In this document: positions 1 to 12,988 of the stretch, piece by piece
Layout of the letters: every line of letters begins with the position of its first letter
How positions within the stretch are numbered: the stretch's first letter is position 1
Translations under genes and position numbers: made by a program
NCBI GenBank assembly: GCA_051453625.1
Contig: JBOZIK010000001.1
Coordinates: 215,192,053-215,256,052, forward strand
Reading direction: 5' to 3'
Source: Welwitschia mirabilis
Lineage: Eukaryota > Gnetophyta > Gnetopsida > Welwitschiales
DNA length: 64,000 nucleotides
Notes under the pieces: model-generated
Seen by the model: only the letters and a program-made list of their open reading frames with translations
What the model was told of the DNA's origin: nothing
Database searches by the model: none

Positions 1-930
1 TATTAAATTAACTTACAAGAAAATAAATAAATCTTGTTAGTGATGTACCTATAATTTTGTGTGCCAATGTTATGGTCTTTATTTGGTACATGTTTGACAT
101 ACTAATTCTCTAAGTACTTAGCATCCATCTTATGCACATGGACTTATACAACCCACAAGCCAACCCATATGGTATCTATAATTTGGGTTGTTCACAAAAT
201 CTTGGTTCTGCTATTTAAACTAGAAAAGCTTTTGCAACGGTGTCCTATGAGGCTTCTCCAAGCATCCAATATGCCTTCAATAGTCTCAGTGGGTAAGTCG
301 TCCACACAATGGCTCTTATGATTCCTTCACATACATTATCAAACATAATGCAGATGACCTCATATGGTCGTCATCTTTTGTCACAGCTTTTCAAAAACCA
401 TCTTTATCTACAAGAATATCGAATATCGAAAATGAAGATGGGTAATCTTTCTCACCTTTGACCACCTTTAACGAAAAAGATGTTTTCCGTTTTTTGTCTG
501 AAAAAAGAGGGAAAAAATTCATTAACCTCTTACCTAAAAGATAATGTAGTGGACACTCAAACATCTAATGTGCTTTCACTTTCAAAAAGATGATGCAGTA
601 TACGTTATAAGCCTACTTTAGATGAAAAGATAATTACTAGATAAAAGAACTATATACATATTATTATGGTAAAAAAGGGAATTGAAAGTGAAAGATGATA
701 AAATCTTATAAAATGTAGCTCTTAAGCTTTGCTACAAAATTACCTTTGTCTTAACATCTTTACTTTGACGTGGAGATAAAAGTGGGAAGCAAGAAGGAAA
801 AAATGGATTTAACTCTTCTGCCAAATCCTTGCACTCTTTTCAGGAATAAGAAAGGTGAAAAACATGCAAAATAGAACACTAGTTAACGTTTTTAAGAAAT
901 AGTAAAAGAGAGATCACTATCCCATTATTC
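1..930. other. Unassigned AT-rich sequence
   Basis: I see no coding frame, LTR end or RNA gene here. The stretch is AT-rich with a few runs of A or T. It may be decayed transposon or ordinary intergenic DNA. Confidence 0.5.
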
Positions 931-1157
931 CATTTCTTACCTTTTTAGAGAAAGAAAAGAAAATGACATTAATATGTCATTAAATAAAAATGCAAAGGTT
1001 ATTGCATTTCTTAACTTTTTAGAGAGAAAAAAAAATGACATTAATATATCATCAGGAAATAGACAATGTAAAGGTTATGCCATTTCTTAACTTTTTAGAG
1101 AGGAGAAAATGACATTAAGATATCATTAGGAAAATGAAAATGCAAAGGTTATGACAT
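931..1157. repeat. Tandem repeat, three units of about 75 bp
   Basis: Three successive units begin at 931, 1005 and 1081 with catttcttaMctttttagag, continue with a purine run and aatgacattaa, and end with gcaaaggttat or a close variant. Units are 74-76 bp and differ by a few substitutions and by the length of the A-run. No coding capacity is seen. Confidence 0.85.
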
Positions 1158-1780
1158 TCCTTTGTAGGTGCTTCCAAGCTCCACTTTACGTCCATGCACA
1201 TTTTTTGAGAGCAATATCATGGATCATACAAATTCATTTTTTAAGAATTCAAAGTGACAATAAAATTTGAACTAATAAATAGTTGTAATATCTTACACTA
1301 AAAGGATCCCGTCTTGCAAGCTCATCCACTCAGCAAAAAAATTGAGAAGACAGATATTGATCTTGCTATTTTGATTTGTAGTCTGGAACCTCTTGTGCCT
1401 TTTAAAAAAGATAGAACTATGAAATAGAATTGCTTTTGTAGATTGCTTAGTCATTTTACTGTAGATGTTTAAAATCAAGATATCAAAGAAAGTTAAACCT
1501 AGTTTTCAAGCTTGAATTAAGTTGTACCCACAACTTTGCTAACATTTACAATCTAATGGTAAGTGTTGCTATCAGCTGAGTCCCTTCAGATCTTTGATGT
1601 TGAATCAGTATGATAAATAAAATTCTAATTAGTAGTTGTTTTTCCCTTTTTTTTTTTTGGTACAATGTAAATTTTGCTATCTAATTACCTAGGGAGTTAG
1701 GATACTAAGTTGCAAATGTAGTGTTAATCTAATTGGTTAAACACTTGTTCTCCTTTTAGGAGGTTACATATTTAAACTTG

Positions 1781-1820
1781 TAGATGCTTTATATTGCATA
1801 TGGATGCTTTATATGGCATA
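1781..1820. repeat. Two tandem 20-bp units
   Basis: The unit tRgatgctttatatKgcata occurs twice head to tail (1781-1800 and 1801-1820), with two differences between the copies. Confidence 0.8.
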
Positions 1821-1840
1821 CTTGGGTGATCAGGATGGTT

Positions 1841-2167
1841 GTACTTTTGAGAAGAGATATAATCACTAAAAGTTTCAGGTTTGACATACCCTAAATAAAT
1901 CGAATAAGTAAATAAAATAATTCAATAATTTTATAACTAGTAGTACATAATAAAGTCAATGAAGTGGAGGTGTAACGACTGGGACACTCATCATCTAATT
2001 CAAAGGTTGTTGATCTGAACCTTGGGATGCATTACATGCCACACTATAAGGCCCTAAGGGTGCATAAAGTATTCATCTAGACAATCGTGATAGCGGTACT
2101 TTTGAGGGAAAGTATGGTAACCAAAAGTTTCAAGTTGAAAATCCTACCATAATAAGCCAAATAAAAC
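1841..2167. repeat. Direct repeat pair of about 75 bp
   Basis: A block beginning gtacttttgag at 1841-1918 recurs at 2096-2167. Both copies share an aaaagtttca core followed by a related AT-rich tail (taccctaaataa against taccataataa). The sequence between them is not recognised. A poly-T run lies upstream at 1646-1658. Confidence 0.55.
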
Positions 2168-2559
2168 AATTTTGTTTCTCTCAAAATAAGAAATAGTCTT
2201 TAGTGACACATTTTTGCATGATATTAATTCTCAAAACAATATTCCAATAAAATGATGCTTCTAATTACCTAACTAGAATATAAATTAATAGTTAAGTTAT
2301 GTTTATTCATACGATGAATAAGTAAGAGTCTACAATATTAAGACATGAAAAATGATTAATGTTAGCTAAGAAAAATTAATTTATCAGAGAAAGCAAAAAT
2401 TTATCATATCAATTCTTGTAAAATAATCAAACATTATTTTGATTGAAAAATGGACAATAAAATTGAAATATGTGCAACTAATAACTAAGCTTTTAAAATA
2501 TCATTCCTTTTTTAATTTTCAAACCTAGCTTTTGTTCATTAAGAATTAAATCATAAATA

Positions 2560-4110
2560 GATTGAACATGAGATTTTTCTCCCCTTTAAACAATGTAAAC
2601 ATATGCTTTCCTCCAAGCCGATTGTAAGCTAATGTCCTTGTTTAGAAATGTTTTCAACATCATTTGAAAGAATCACATATTGCTGTCTTTCAAAAAATGA
2701 AATCCCAGATCTTTTTTGTACCATAAACAATGAAAAAAGCAATGTGTAGAGAACCCTTCCTCATTTTTGCATTGATTTGTATTTGTCCAACAACGTTTCT
2801 GAAAATTCTTTTGAAAAGGCAATTTATTTGATCATACCAGAGAGAAAAAGAGTTTTATCTTTTGATATCTCTTAATTTTTCCATCTAGTTACCTCTTTGT
2901 CTAGATGATTACTTCAAAGAGTAGTATAACCTTTTAAGGGTTTGAAATTATCTTTTTCTTTCCATTTCCGATTTTCATAACTATCGATATGCATATAATT
3001 CTTTGATCAATCTCTTAATTTTTGGAAATCATTTTAAATTGTAGAGCCTCTACTAATACGTGGATCTTCAAAGAAAATTTTAGAATGATTTAGATTGTTT
3101 ATCCTTAACACCTAAACCCATTTTCCATTCTCTATGTCTAACTACCAAATGATTTTAGCTAAAATAGAAAGATTTAACTCATAAAAGTTTCTTTAAATCA
3201 AAAGAATCTTAATCCTATAATTTAAATAAAGAGTCCCAATTTTCAAAATGAATGTTCACCATTAGTGCTTTTTTATTAAAAAAACTCCTTTCCAACTTCT
3301 TTATGCATTTAAAAACTTCTTTTGGAGTCCAAAAATCAAACTCTAAATAAATTGTTATGGATTGAAGACAACTTTAGATGAGGTGACCTCTTCTTACTTG
3401 AGAAAGGAATTTATGTTTTCATCCTACTAATATTTTTACCATCTTGTAGAAGACATTGCTCTATAATTCTTTCTTAACTCCACCGATGAGTAGAGGAATA
3501 GCTAAGTATTTTTCAAGTAAGCTATTAGTTGTATAATTTAGAATTCCAGGCATTTCATAAATCTAAATTTGATCTATGTTAAAAGTGTAAGACATACATT
3601 TTTGGATATTAACGCTTAAAAACAAAAATCTGAAAAAAAAATCAAAATAAATCTCAATAATTTCAAAATTCTTTGCTTTCCCTATACAAATTATAAAAGT
3701 ATCATTCACATGTTAAACACAAGTTAATTAAGAATACCTCATACAACTTCAATATGCATCAAAGAGTCATTAGTTTAAGCATTATGAATCATTACTTTCA
3801 AAACTTCAACAACAAAAAGAGAAAAAACAACAACAGTAAGAAATCGCCTTGTTGGATGTTAGGCTTACTATTAAAATATCCATAAAAATCATCATTCAAC
3901 ATAATAAAAAATGTAAAGAAGTATAACAAATTTTTAACTATTTCTTCCACTCCTCTAAAAAAACTAATTTTTTATGTATTGTTTAAAGAAAATGCCAAGT
4001 CACTCACCACATGCTTTGATCATATCTAGTTTGAATTCCCTTTCACTGTTGCATTTGTTTTTCTTGTAACTAATTTAAATGCCACTTTAACTTTTGTATG
4101 TACTAGCTAA
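2560..4110 (-). pseudogene. LINE-L1 ORF2 reverse transcriptase relic
   Basis: The minus strand shows the ordered blocks of a plant L1 ORF2 reverse transcriptase, broken by stops and frameshifts. An LDMIKAC block (domain A, normally LDMSKAFD) lies at about 4009-4029. NIQQGD (normally RGIRQGDP) is at about 3843-3860. Next come a degenerate ADD region reading NDTFI, a block like KYLGIPL reading LEKYLAIPL, then KHKFLSQV, KKLERSF and NWDSLF (about 3226-3238). The intact protein would copy its own mRNA at a nicked target. Sequence down to about 2560 may include the cysteine-rich zf-RVT tail (CLHCLKGEK-like), but this is weak. No endonuclease domain is visible upstream, so the copy is 5'-truncated. 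The poly-T at 1646-1658 could be its poly-A tail, which is unproven. Confidence 0.75.
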
Positions 4111-4419
4111 GAGGGAAAATCTTGTAAATGAAAATTACTTAATCCATTGTATTCAAATTCAAGATCAACATAAAAATTGAAACCCCTAAAATCTAAGTGG
4201 TACATAAATTGGATCAAATCTATACAAAAATCTGCAATTCACATAAACTCATTAGAAGCCAAAAAAAAAAAAAAAAAAATTGATTTTTTTCCCCAAAAAA
4301 CAAAACCCCAATTAGAGATGGTTCCATCCATTGAAAAACATATGAGAAAAATACTCAAATTTTGTTATGAAATGAATGTAGCATAAACCAAGGTAAAAAA
4401 TTGCAAATATAAATAAACC

Positions 4420-4560
4420 ATTAGCATACAAAATAATTAATGAGGTTTAGCCCTTTTCTAGCCTATTTCATTGAGAAAGTAATCTAGAACTCTTATTAAG
4501 AGATAGAGGCTTTAGAGAATACAAATGACTCTCACAATACAAACTATAACAAGCAAGGAA
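4420..4560 (-). repeat. LTR-like remnant, 3' side of minus copia
   Basis: A block with taatgaggtttagccc, tctagcctatttc and aactcttattaag matches a block at about 8680-8745 (caaggttcaaccca, cctagcctacatcc, agctcttattag). Both resemble the conserved LTR phrase of Tork-like copia elements (acgtggttcgg, cctacgtcc, ctcttatt). The two copies flank the copia coding relic, which supports an LTR identity. The outer ends are not resolved. Confidence 0.45.
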
Positions 4561-4759
4561 ATAAAAATAAACCTTGACTTCACTTTGCAACATTCTTCCA
4601 CTTGAAAATAAAGTTACTAATCTTTAAGGATAAGCTCTCCCTCTACCCCCTCAAAAGGTTCACTACTTTCTATCCCTAAACCATTGACTAGCTCCTAATC
4701 TAATTTCTCTTACAAAAGGAGCTAGTATTACTATCTGGGTTAAAGCCTCTGCTACATCT

Positions 4760-7700
4760 TTCTTTGTGTGAATGTTGATGACCTACAACATTTTCTTAGT
4801 AATGTTCCTAGTAAAATGCCATGGAATATCAGTATTTTTTATTTGACAATGAAAAGATACATTTTTTTTATGATGCATATGACACTTTAATTGTTACATG
4901 ATATCTTTCACTTTAATATTGAAAAAAAAAACATTTAAGCATAAATTTTAATCAAATAATTGCCTTCACTACATCTATGAGAGAGGTATCTAGCCTCTAT
5001 CGTCAAAAATGAAACATCTTATTAGAGATGTGATAACTACCTCACTGTATCACCACCAAGGATAAAGACATAAGTCGTGGTAGATCTTCAAGTATCTCTA
5101 CAACTGACAAAGTTTGCATCTAGAAAATCCATAGCATGAAATTTGTAACCTTTGTAACACAAAGAACCATTAGACTCCTTTTAAGTATTGAAGTATTCAT
5201 TTCACTACTTGTCAATGCTTGACGCCAAGATTATTTGTCTATCAACAGAAAACTACCATTACATATGTTTAGAGAAGTACACTCATAGCTTACATGATGC
5301 TATCAATAGTAGATGTCTAACAAGTGAAAGAAATTTTCTTTCCACCCTCTTCGAATGCAAGTAGTTGAAAGCATGATACCCAAGAAGTACTAATAGAATT
5401 GCAATTTTTTCATAAGAAAAACATTTAAGCAAGAAAAACATTTGAGAACTTTACCACTAAATCAAACTGACTCAACCATAGCTTACATTACCTTTTTATC
5501 TCATGATTCTTATTCCTGTAATTTTCTTGAAAGGATCTGTTTTAAGTCATCAAATGCCTTGTCATCTAAGATTTAAACCTTCTAATTTCCTCTACATCAT
5601 ATCTTGCTATAAGAATGTTGTTAAGGTAGGATCAAAATTTTACCTGTTTTTAAGCCATGTTTCTATTAAAAGAATCAAATTTATTATGCCATTATGTTGG
5701 AGCTTGTTTCAAGTGATAAAAGATTCTTTTGAATCTTCACACAAGACTAGGTTAGAATTTACAAAACTAGCAAATTGTTCCACTTAGATTTCCTTTATTA
5801 AGTGATCATGAAGAAAAGCCATTTTGATGTCCAATTGCTCCAATACCAAATCAAATCATGTAAGTAAAGGTAAAATGATAATGAATCAAATCATTTTTCA
5901 CTATAGGAGAAAATTTCAATAAGTCAATACCAAGCTTCTGCTTAAGGTGTTTAGCTACCATACCCTCCTTATCTGTTTTCTCTTCATTAGTCTCTTTTCC
6001 TATCCTATACATTCATCAATAGGAAGAGAACATTCACCTTTTGGAAAAGGAACAAGTTATCATGTTTTATTTTGAATAAAGGTTCCATCTCTTCTCGCAT
6101 AGTCTCAAGCCATTTTTTAGAACCTAGGCAATTATTACTTTTTTATAGGTTTTAAGTTCTCCACAATCAATATATAAGATGTAATTAAATGAAGGTAAAT
6201 GTTAGATGGAGGGTCTAGATACCTTTCTAGACCTTCTATTCTAACATATTGGTATTTCAAACTTCTCAATAAGTTCCTTATGAACTTCATGATCTTCTGA
6301 ACTAGAATATATGTTCTCATCATTACCATTGTTGTTTGAAATTGATTGAAAGTTATCATTACTTAAGGCTTTTTTCTCATTTTCTTCTTGATCTAAGAAT
6401 TGAAAAGTTGCTTGTTGCATGTCATGAATAGAACTTTCCTTAACCTTTTCCTTCTTCTTTGAGTGACAAATATCACATCTTCTCTAAATGTCTTATCATG
6501 TGATCTAAACATTTTTTGATTCACAAAATTTTAGTATTTGTACCTTCCATCATCATTAGCATAGCCAAGAAAATCGTAAGTTTGTGATAGACATCTAACT
6601 TGAACATGATAGACACATGGCTGTAAGTTTCAAATCTAAATGTTTTGAAATGGATCTAACTCCCACTTTACATCATTTCTAGAATTTCATCTTTAAGAGT
6701 TATTCATGATGATATGTTCAACAATGATACAACTCTATTTTCCACCTTTGTCCACATCTTTTAGGAAAATCATAGACATTAATGTTTTAACTCTTTTCAT
6801 GATGGTTATATTGTCTTTTCACAACCCCATTTTGCTAGGATGTACGAGGAACTATATTCTCATGAATAATTTCTAGTTTCCTGCAAACTTTTCAAAGTCC
6901 AATTAGTAAAATTTACCACCATTATCAGTTAGTAAACATTTAAGTTTCATGCTTGTTTTGTTTTCAACTCTAAAATTTTTTGGAAGTGTTAAAAGCTATG
7001 TTTCATGATTTCAGAAAATGTAAACATATTTTGCTACAATGATCCATAATGAAATATGATGCATCATTAGCAAAACCAAGATTTATTTAGTCCTATTAAA
7101 TCAGAATGATTTGAATTTAAAATACATGTATTTCTATGCTGAAAGTTTATTTTGAAGTTCATTCATTTAATTTTACCTATTGCATGGTTAGAACAAAAAT
7201 CAAAAGTAATGAAGATTACCTCGAGTAGTAGATTCTTTGGCTAGAAAGCCTTTAGATTAAATTTACTTAGATGTCCTAATCTGTGAAGTCAAATCTACAC
7301 TATTCTTATATGCCACTATAACATTTCCCCATATGTGTTCAACTGTAAAAATGTACATGGGATTCTCTTTCTTGTAATGCAACATCACTATTGCTCCCGT
7401 GGCAATCTTCCAATTGCTACTTCCACATGCGACTGAATGACCACGTTTGTTTAACTGACTAGTGAAGATGATATTTTTTATTATTGCTGGGATATTTTTG
7501 ACATTATGGAAAGTTAATAGCTTCTCATTTGCACACCTCAACTTCACACAGAATGTCTTAAATATTACGTGGATGATCATATCCTAAATAAGCAACACCA
7601 TTAGCAATTGCCTCGTAGGATATGAAATTTGCTTTGTGAGTTAGACACTATAAGAAGCACCTAAATCTAAATCCAAACATCATGAGAGTATACTAGAAGA

Positions 7701-8480
7701 CTTCAATGTCTTCTAACTAAGTAATGAAAGTGATCTTAGCCTCTCCATCAATTTGGTTTGATTGATTGGGAAACTTTGCATTCCTCTTTTCAATCCCTTT
7801 GTTCTTATTTTTCAACTTTTAGCAATCCCTCTTCATGTGGCCTTTATTTTTGTAATAAAAGCAAATGATACCATGTGTTCTTGATTTACCTCTACTTTTA
7901 CCTTTGTCATGAGGTCTTCTAGATTTAGACTAATCCATTACTTTAAAAAAAAAACCTTCATTAAAGGTTCCCATAATAAAAAATGTTCATACTATACTCA
8001 ACATCCAAAAAGTTGATAATAGTGTTGTTCCACATTGGCTTATAATTTGCTATAATAAATGTAGTGGCTACAGATTGATAGTTTTAAGGTAGAGAACATA
8101 GTACTAAAAACATCTCAAAATTTTAGAAACATAAAACTATAAACTATCAAGCCATGTAAATAGTCCTTTCATCTCAGCCAAGTGAGGATTTAAGAAAGAA
8201 ACCTTCTTTAACTTGCAAAAACCTTTTTTGGATATAGAACACGTTCATACTAGATGGTTCATCATATTGCTTTGCTATTTTATCCCATAATTTCTTTTCC
8301 ATTATCTCTCAAGTATATGCATTAACTAGAGCATCACTTAGACATGGATGACTTATGCATAGAGCTATGTATTAAGTACTTTCCATTCCCCTTCCTCCAT
8401 TGAAGAAGATTTCATCTTTATCAATGTAGTCTTGTATATCCTCTATGCTAATAAGTCCTCCATTAAAGTTTGCAAATTTT
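4760..8480 (-). pseudogene. Ty1/copia gag-pol relic
   Basis: Reading the minus strand from about 8480 down, the usual copia order is visible. A UBN2-type gag piece (KKLWDKIAKQYDEPSSM) is at about 8235-8300. A zinc knuckle at 7822-7863 reads CFYYKNKGHMKRDC, with its second Cys changed to Tyr. A protease-like DLGAS lies at about 7654-7667 (normally DSGAS). The pre-integrase block at 7330-7560 includes NVKNIPAIIKNIIFTSQL. The integrase TDNGGKF, carrying the second catalytic Asp, is at about 6909-6929, followed by a PQQNGVVER-like block. RT traces (LEQLD, LKQAP at about 5696-5713) and an RNase H block (DANFVSCRDT, about 5091-5120) follow. Many stops and frameshifts show it is dead. The order protease, integrase, RT, RNase H is diagnostic of copia rather than gypsy. 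Confidence 0.88.
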
Positions 8481-8639
8481 TTTACTATCATTTATTATGA
8501 AAGGAATGCTATCAGTGAGCATAATAAGGATTGATGGTATGAGGGACCTTAGAATCCTGCATTCACTAAGGTAATATAAGTAAACATGGAGTAGTAACTC
8601 ACATCATGAAAGGGAACTTTTCTACATAAAATTAGATAA

Positions 8640-8760
8640 GCAAGTGTAAGCAAAAACACAAGAAAGATGACATAAAAGAATTAACAAGGTTCAACCCATT
8701 CCTAGCCTACATCCTTGAAGGTACAGCAGAGCTCTTATTAGCATACAAAAGTTTTATAAA
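8640..8760 (-). repeat. LTR-like remnant, 5' side of minus copia
   Basis: This is the partner of the 4420-4560 block, sharing the caaggttcaaccc / cctagcctacatcc / agctcttattag phrases in the same orientation. It sits just upstream of the gag end of the minus-strand copia relic, where a 5' LTR is expected. The ends, primer site and target duplication are not recognisable. Confidence 0.45.
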
Positions 8761-9990
8761 ATATGAATGATTATGAAGCTTGATTAATAGTCATAGATTA
8801 TTAGAAATCATTTTATTGAATCTAGGGATAAGAATAATTAGGATTTTGAAGGATTTAAAAGCCAGTGAAAGGCATTAACTATTCTTTCAAAGAACAAAAA
8901 GGAAAAAGGATTATGGTATTCTAGCATGCCTAAATAGATAAGAAAAAAAACTTACAATTTTGCACAACATACATAGTGTTGAAAGGACATTATTTTAATT
9001 AATACACATTCTTATATATAAATGTCTTTTACTAAACTCAAAAATCTCATACAATTTGATAATTTTTGTTATATTAATAGTGATCCTATATTCATATTCT
9101 TCTCATTGCAATAGATGATCAAAAATATTAAAGTTATTATACTTTATTAAAAAATATATTATGCATTAAAAAATGTCTACAATTTATTCTAGAAAATCAT
9201 GGCTTATCTTCACAATCATAATTACACATTAAAAGTTTCATGTGTGAATTTGTAGCTTAAATATTTTTTAGGAATTTTATGTCTTTCTAGTTTTCACAAA
9301 AATAAGTAGTGACTTCCTTCTAAACCAAAACAAAATCAATCTTTAATTTAATTATAAAATCTTCAATTTCATTCTAAAACATGCATCTACTTCATTATAA
9401 GCACTAATAAAAATCTTAAGTTTCATTTTGAATCCTACACCTACTAAAATATTCAATTTAATCAAAGAGTGAAAAATGCTAAAAACAAAAAAAGAGCAAA
9501 TGAGATTATTTATTTATTTACTTGTTTTCTGTCATGTGATTTCATGTGATTAATTGTGTTTATCCTTGACTAATTACATACTATGTCTAATCATAATTAA
9601 ATGTCATTTATCTAGGAGAATACTAGGTCAATCTGAATTAGATCTAGTAGAAAAATTAGTGACTAATCACTAATTTTGAGTACGATGTCTTGATCTAAAT
9701 ATACATTCCCTTCACAAAGAGATAAAACGTAGAACAATAATTTTCAACCTTTCTATTAGAACTTTTGCATTATTTTTATAAATAATATTACATAACCATA
9801 TGGGTATAAGATTTAATGTATTACCATCATCTTTTTCCTTTAGAATTAAAGTTACCCAAGTGGAAAAAAAAAGATATATCTTCAAAATTTGTCCAAATTC
9901 CAAAACTATAAAAAGGTAAGTAAAACATCATCCTTAAAAGTCTCTTGCTAATGATGAAAATGAGGCTTTTTTTTTTATTTTTTTACTATA
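8761..9990. other. Unassigned AT-rich sequence
   Basis: No supported gene or element. Short open frames on either strand have no recognisable motif. Confidence 0.5.
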
Positions 9991-10075
9991 TGTAATAACC
10001 AATTATTTATTAAAAACATAATATTATGTAATTTATAATATGTTTATCAAATATTTAAAGAGTCATTACACTCCA
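9991..10075 (+). repeat. LTR-start-like repeat, copy 1
   Basis: Begins tgtaataaccaattattt and shares about 22 bp plus a following agtcattaYa block with 13704-13755. The TGTAAYA start resembles the 5' end of many gypsy LTRs. No second end or target duplication is identified, so this may be an LTR fragment. Confidence 0.4.
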
Positions 10076-11971
10076 CCCTTTTTACTACATTCTATCCTCA
10101 TGGCTACAATAACGATGAAACTCATTATGTCCATTAATAAACAAGTCATTTTCGCATATTGGATAATACAAACCCTCATGCTTAATCCATTAAATAAGTA
10201 ATGAACTTATCCCTATTTATATTAAATAGGTTTAAGTGGATCCACTTAAGCACATAAGACATTTTATTCTTCAACCTCTTTGTAAGAAATTAAAAAAAAA
10301 TTACATAAGAAAATTTGCACAGAGGCATGTAAAAATAAAGCATCAACTACCTAAAGGAATAAGTGAAATGGCATCTATGCAAAGGCACGGAGGAAGTCTT
10401 AAACTAGGCCAAGGCATAAACAAAAGTCAAATACATAAGGACATGGATGAAGAATATATTACTTGCAATCAAGACACATATGAAGAAAACTAATGATCCT
10501 AGAAAAAATCATCGTTGTAAATTTTATTTAGGAAGATGGAAACTAATTGGACATGTTTTAACTTGTTTTAATTAGCATCTTATTTCTTTTTGCCATTTGC
10601 TTCTCTTAATTAAACGTGACAACTATTATTTTTTAGTTTTCATTTTCCATTCAAGATTGACATCAAACCTTATCTTATTATAAGGCATTGTATTTTGATA
10701 TTTGCTTCTTTCGAATAATACTGGCAACATCACCTTTTCCTTGCACATGTCTTTATCATCCATAAGTTCATCTTGTAGTTTTGTGAAAGTGGCATTAAAG
10801 GCCTACATTTTGTATGCTCGAGGTACTTGATTTATGAATTTGAATCATTTGTTGAATGGATTGATTAGTTATACACTTTATGGCCTTTTCAAAATCCATT
10901 TTGATGAGAAGATACTTAAGTTATTTTTGACATCACATTTATGGTAACTTGTTTATTATGTCCAAAGTTTGTCACACATCCATAAGTAATGAATCAACCA
11001 TAAATAATTCAATAACTATGAACAATTTTGTAATTAATTTTCATTCAAAATCCTTCACACCTTCCAAGTACTTGGTCACGTGATGAGGTCTTTGCTCAAC
11101 TCACTTCATCACTCATCCACATGCAAACCTATATATAGGATAGTTAACTTGAGGTAGTTAATTCCCCAAACCCTCTATATGTCAAAGTAATTTGTGTGAT
11201 GGAGTTAGTTCTTTCCCACAATGTGCTGCTTGATTTGGTCTTTGGATATGAAGCTCTTGCACTTTTACAAATCTTCAAATAGATTGTCACTATCCTAAGT
11301 GGCTTTTTTTTCTTATTTAGTTGATCATTATCCTTAAATCTCTATGAAAAAGTACCACCTTTTTTATTGTACAACATTCATGATTGACCATAAATTTTAT
11401 AAATTTTATATTCTCTTTTGGGACTTAACATATAATTCCTTCAATGAATAACTATTCTCATGGTAAAGGTTATTGATGAGCTATTGAACATTCTCTCTTT
11501 GTTCTTCTTGTCGCCTTATTGTATAAATAATATCTTTTTTGGGAAAAACATAGTTACCTACTTTGCACGAACCTGCTTGTGTGTGAGCATGAAGATGTAA
11601 TGTATAAGAATTTAATTATTTCATCCTCTCATAATAAGTTACAAAGGTGCCCACAACATCACATTAATTTAATTACATTTAATGGTTTTTCTTATCCTTT
11701 GTTTTTCGAAATAATTCTTGATCTTATTTACTAAGTTAGGTAGCCTTTATTGTGCTGCTCTTGCACTCTTAAAACCATGTCTCTTAAATCTTCTTTTCAT
11801 TGGATAAGGATATAATATCTTTAACATGAATGCTATTTAAAGCTAATACACATTGAGTGTTGGGTAATGTAACATTGCTAACTTAATGATGTCTATTTTA
11901 ATTTTGATTATTTTTTAATTTATTGTAATGAAGGCAAGTAAGATTCCCTTTTGAAAAACATACTTTCTTTT
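10076..11971. other. Unassigned, one promoter-like patch
   Basis: A frame at 10236-10493 (+) stays open for 85 codons but matches no family I know and is poor in conserved-looking motifs, so I do not call it a gene. The promoter-like signals at 11077-11139 are listed separately. The rest is unassigned. Confidence 0.45.
11077..11139 (+). promoter_or_regulatory. G-box followed by TATA-like palindrome
   Basis: A CACGTG hexamer (11077-11082) is followed about 45 bp later by the 12-bp palindrome cctatatatagg (11128-11139). This spacing resembles a plant pol II core promoter or an LTR promoter reading rightwards. No downstream ORF is recognisable, so function is unproven. Confidence 0.3.
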
Positions 11972-12135
11972 CCCCCCTTTTGGAGGGTGATCAATCTTCC
12001 TAGAGGGCTATTTTCCTCTTTAGAATGACCTGTTCTCCTTAGAGATGACTCCCCTTTAGGAGATTAGTCTTCTTTGGAGGTTAATCACCTTAGGACACTA
12101 GTCCACTATGGAAACCACTCCCCTTTACCACATTA
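11972..12135. repeat. Degenerate minisatellite, about 18-bp period
   Basis: About nine imperfect units share a self-complementary core close to cctttagagg followed by a tgantc-like spacer. Examples are ttttggagggtgatc, ctccttagagatgactc, cctttaggagattagtc and tctttggaggttaatc. The units have diverged strongly. Each core can pair with itself or with a neighbour. Confidence 0.65.
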
Positions 12136-12952
12136 CCAAGTCCATGTATGGTTGGAAAGCTGTGTTTTCAAGTCCCTCTCTAACTTGTCCTAATATAGTT
12201 TCATATTTAGGATAAAACATTAGTTATAGAAACTATAAGAGCTTTCCTACTCTTACTTCCAATAGACAAATGATCAAAATCTATAACCATGACCATCATC
12301 CTTGATCTCTATTAGTGTAAACATTTGAATCTTTATTTCACACTTTTGATTGTTGATAATACAACCTCATTCTTCCACTCAAAATGCATATATTTTGCTA
12401 AATTCTCGATTCTATTTGTAAATCCTCATCTTATTCCTAGAAAAAAGATATAGGCACAAACCACATAATTGACCAAAAAAAATATCACATTCCTCTCCTT
12501 TTGTTTTAATATCCTTCATTTCTAAGTCTAAATTAGAAGTCACAAAAGTATGTAATGCAAAAAGGGACCATGAAAAGGAGATAAAAGCTATTGATGTGAT
12601 CAATTTCCTAGGTATAAAATGATCCTACTTGGAGTTCAATTCTCTTGAAGTTGTTTAAATTTGGAAAGCTAATCATCTTTTGGATAATCTTGGAAAACAT
12701 ACAAGTGTTATAAAAATTAGTCATTCCTTGACTTGCAATCACTATAATAGTAGTAAAACTCATAAAAATTTCCCCAAAAATACCATTTGAAGCTAGGGAA
12801 AAACATTTCTCTCCACCATGGAAGGATTCCTTATAAGGGATTTGGTGTAACCCTTATTTGATTTTGGTTACAGCAAAAGCTTATTTGATTCTTGGCAACA
12901 TCATTTAGAATTTTCTTCTTCCTTCCACAATTTTCAGTAAGAGTTGATTCTA

Positions 12953-12988
12953 CATTTCCAATATTTCTCTCATTTCCAATATTTCTCT
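12953..12988. repeat. Perfect tandem duplication of 18 bp
   Basis: catttccaatatttctct occurs twice with no gap or mismatch (12953-12970 and 12971-12988). Confidence 0.95.

Noticed and set aside
5503-5787. 94-codon plus-strand frame
   Set aside because: Antisense to the copia RT blocks (LKQAP region) on the minus strand.
10236-10493. 85-codon plus-strand frame
   Set aside because: No family motif, low complexity in Lys/His, and no nearby support. A frame of this length is not rare in 64 kb.
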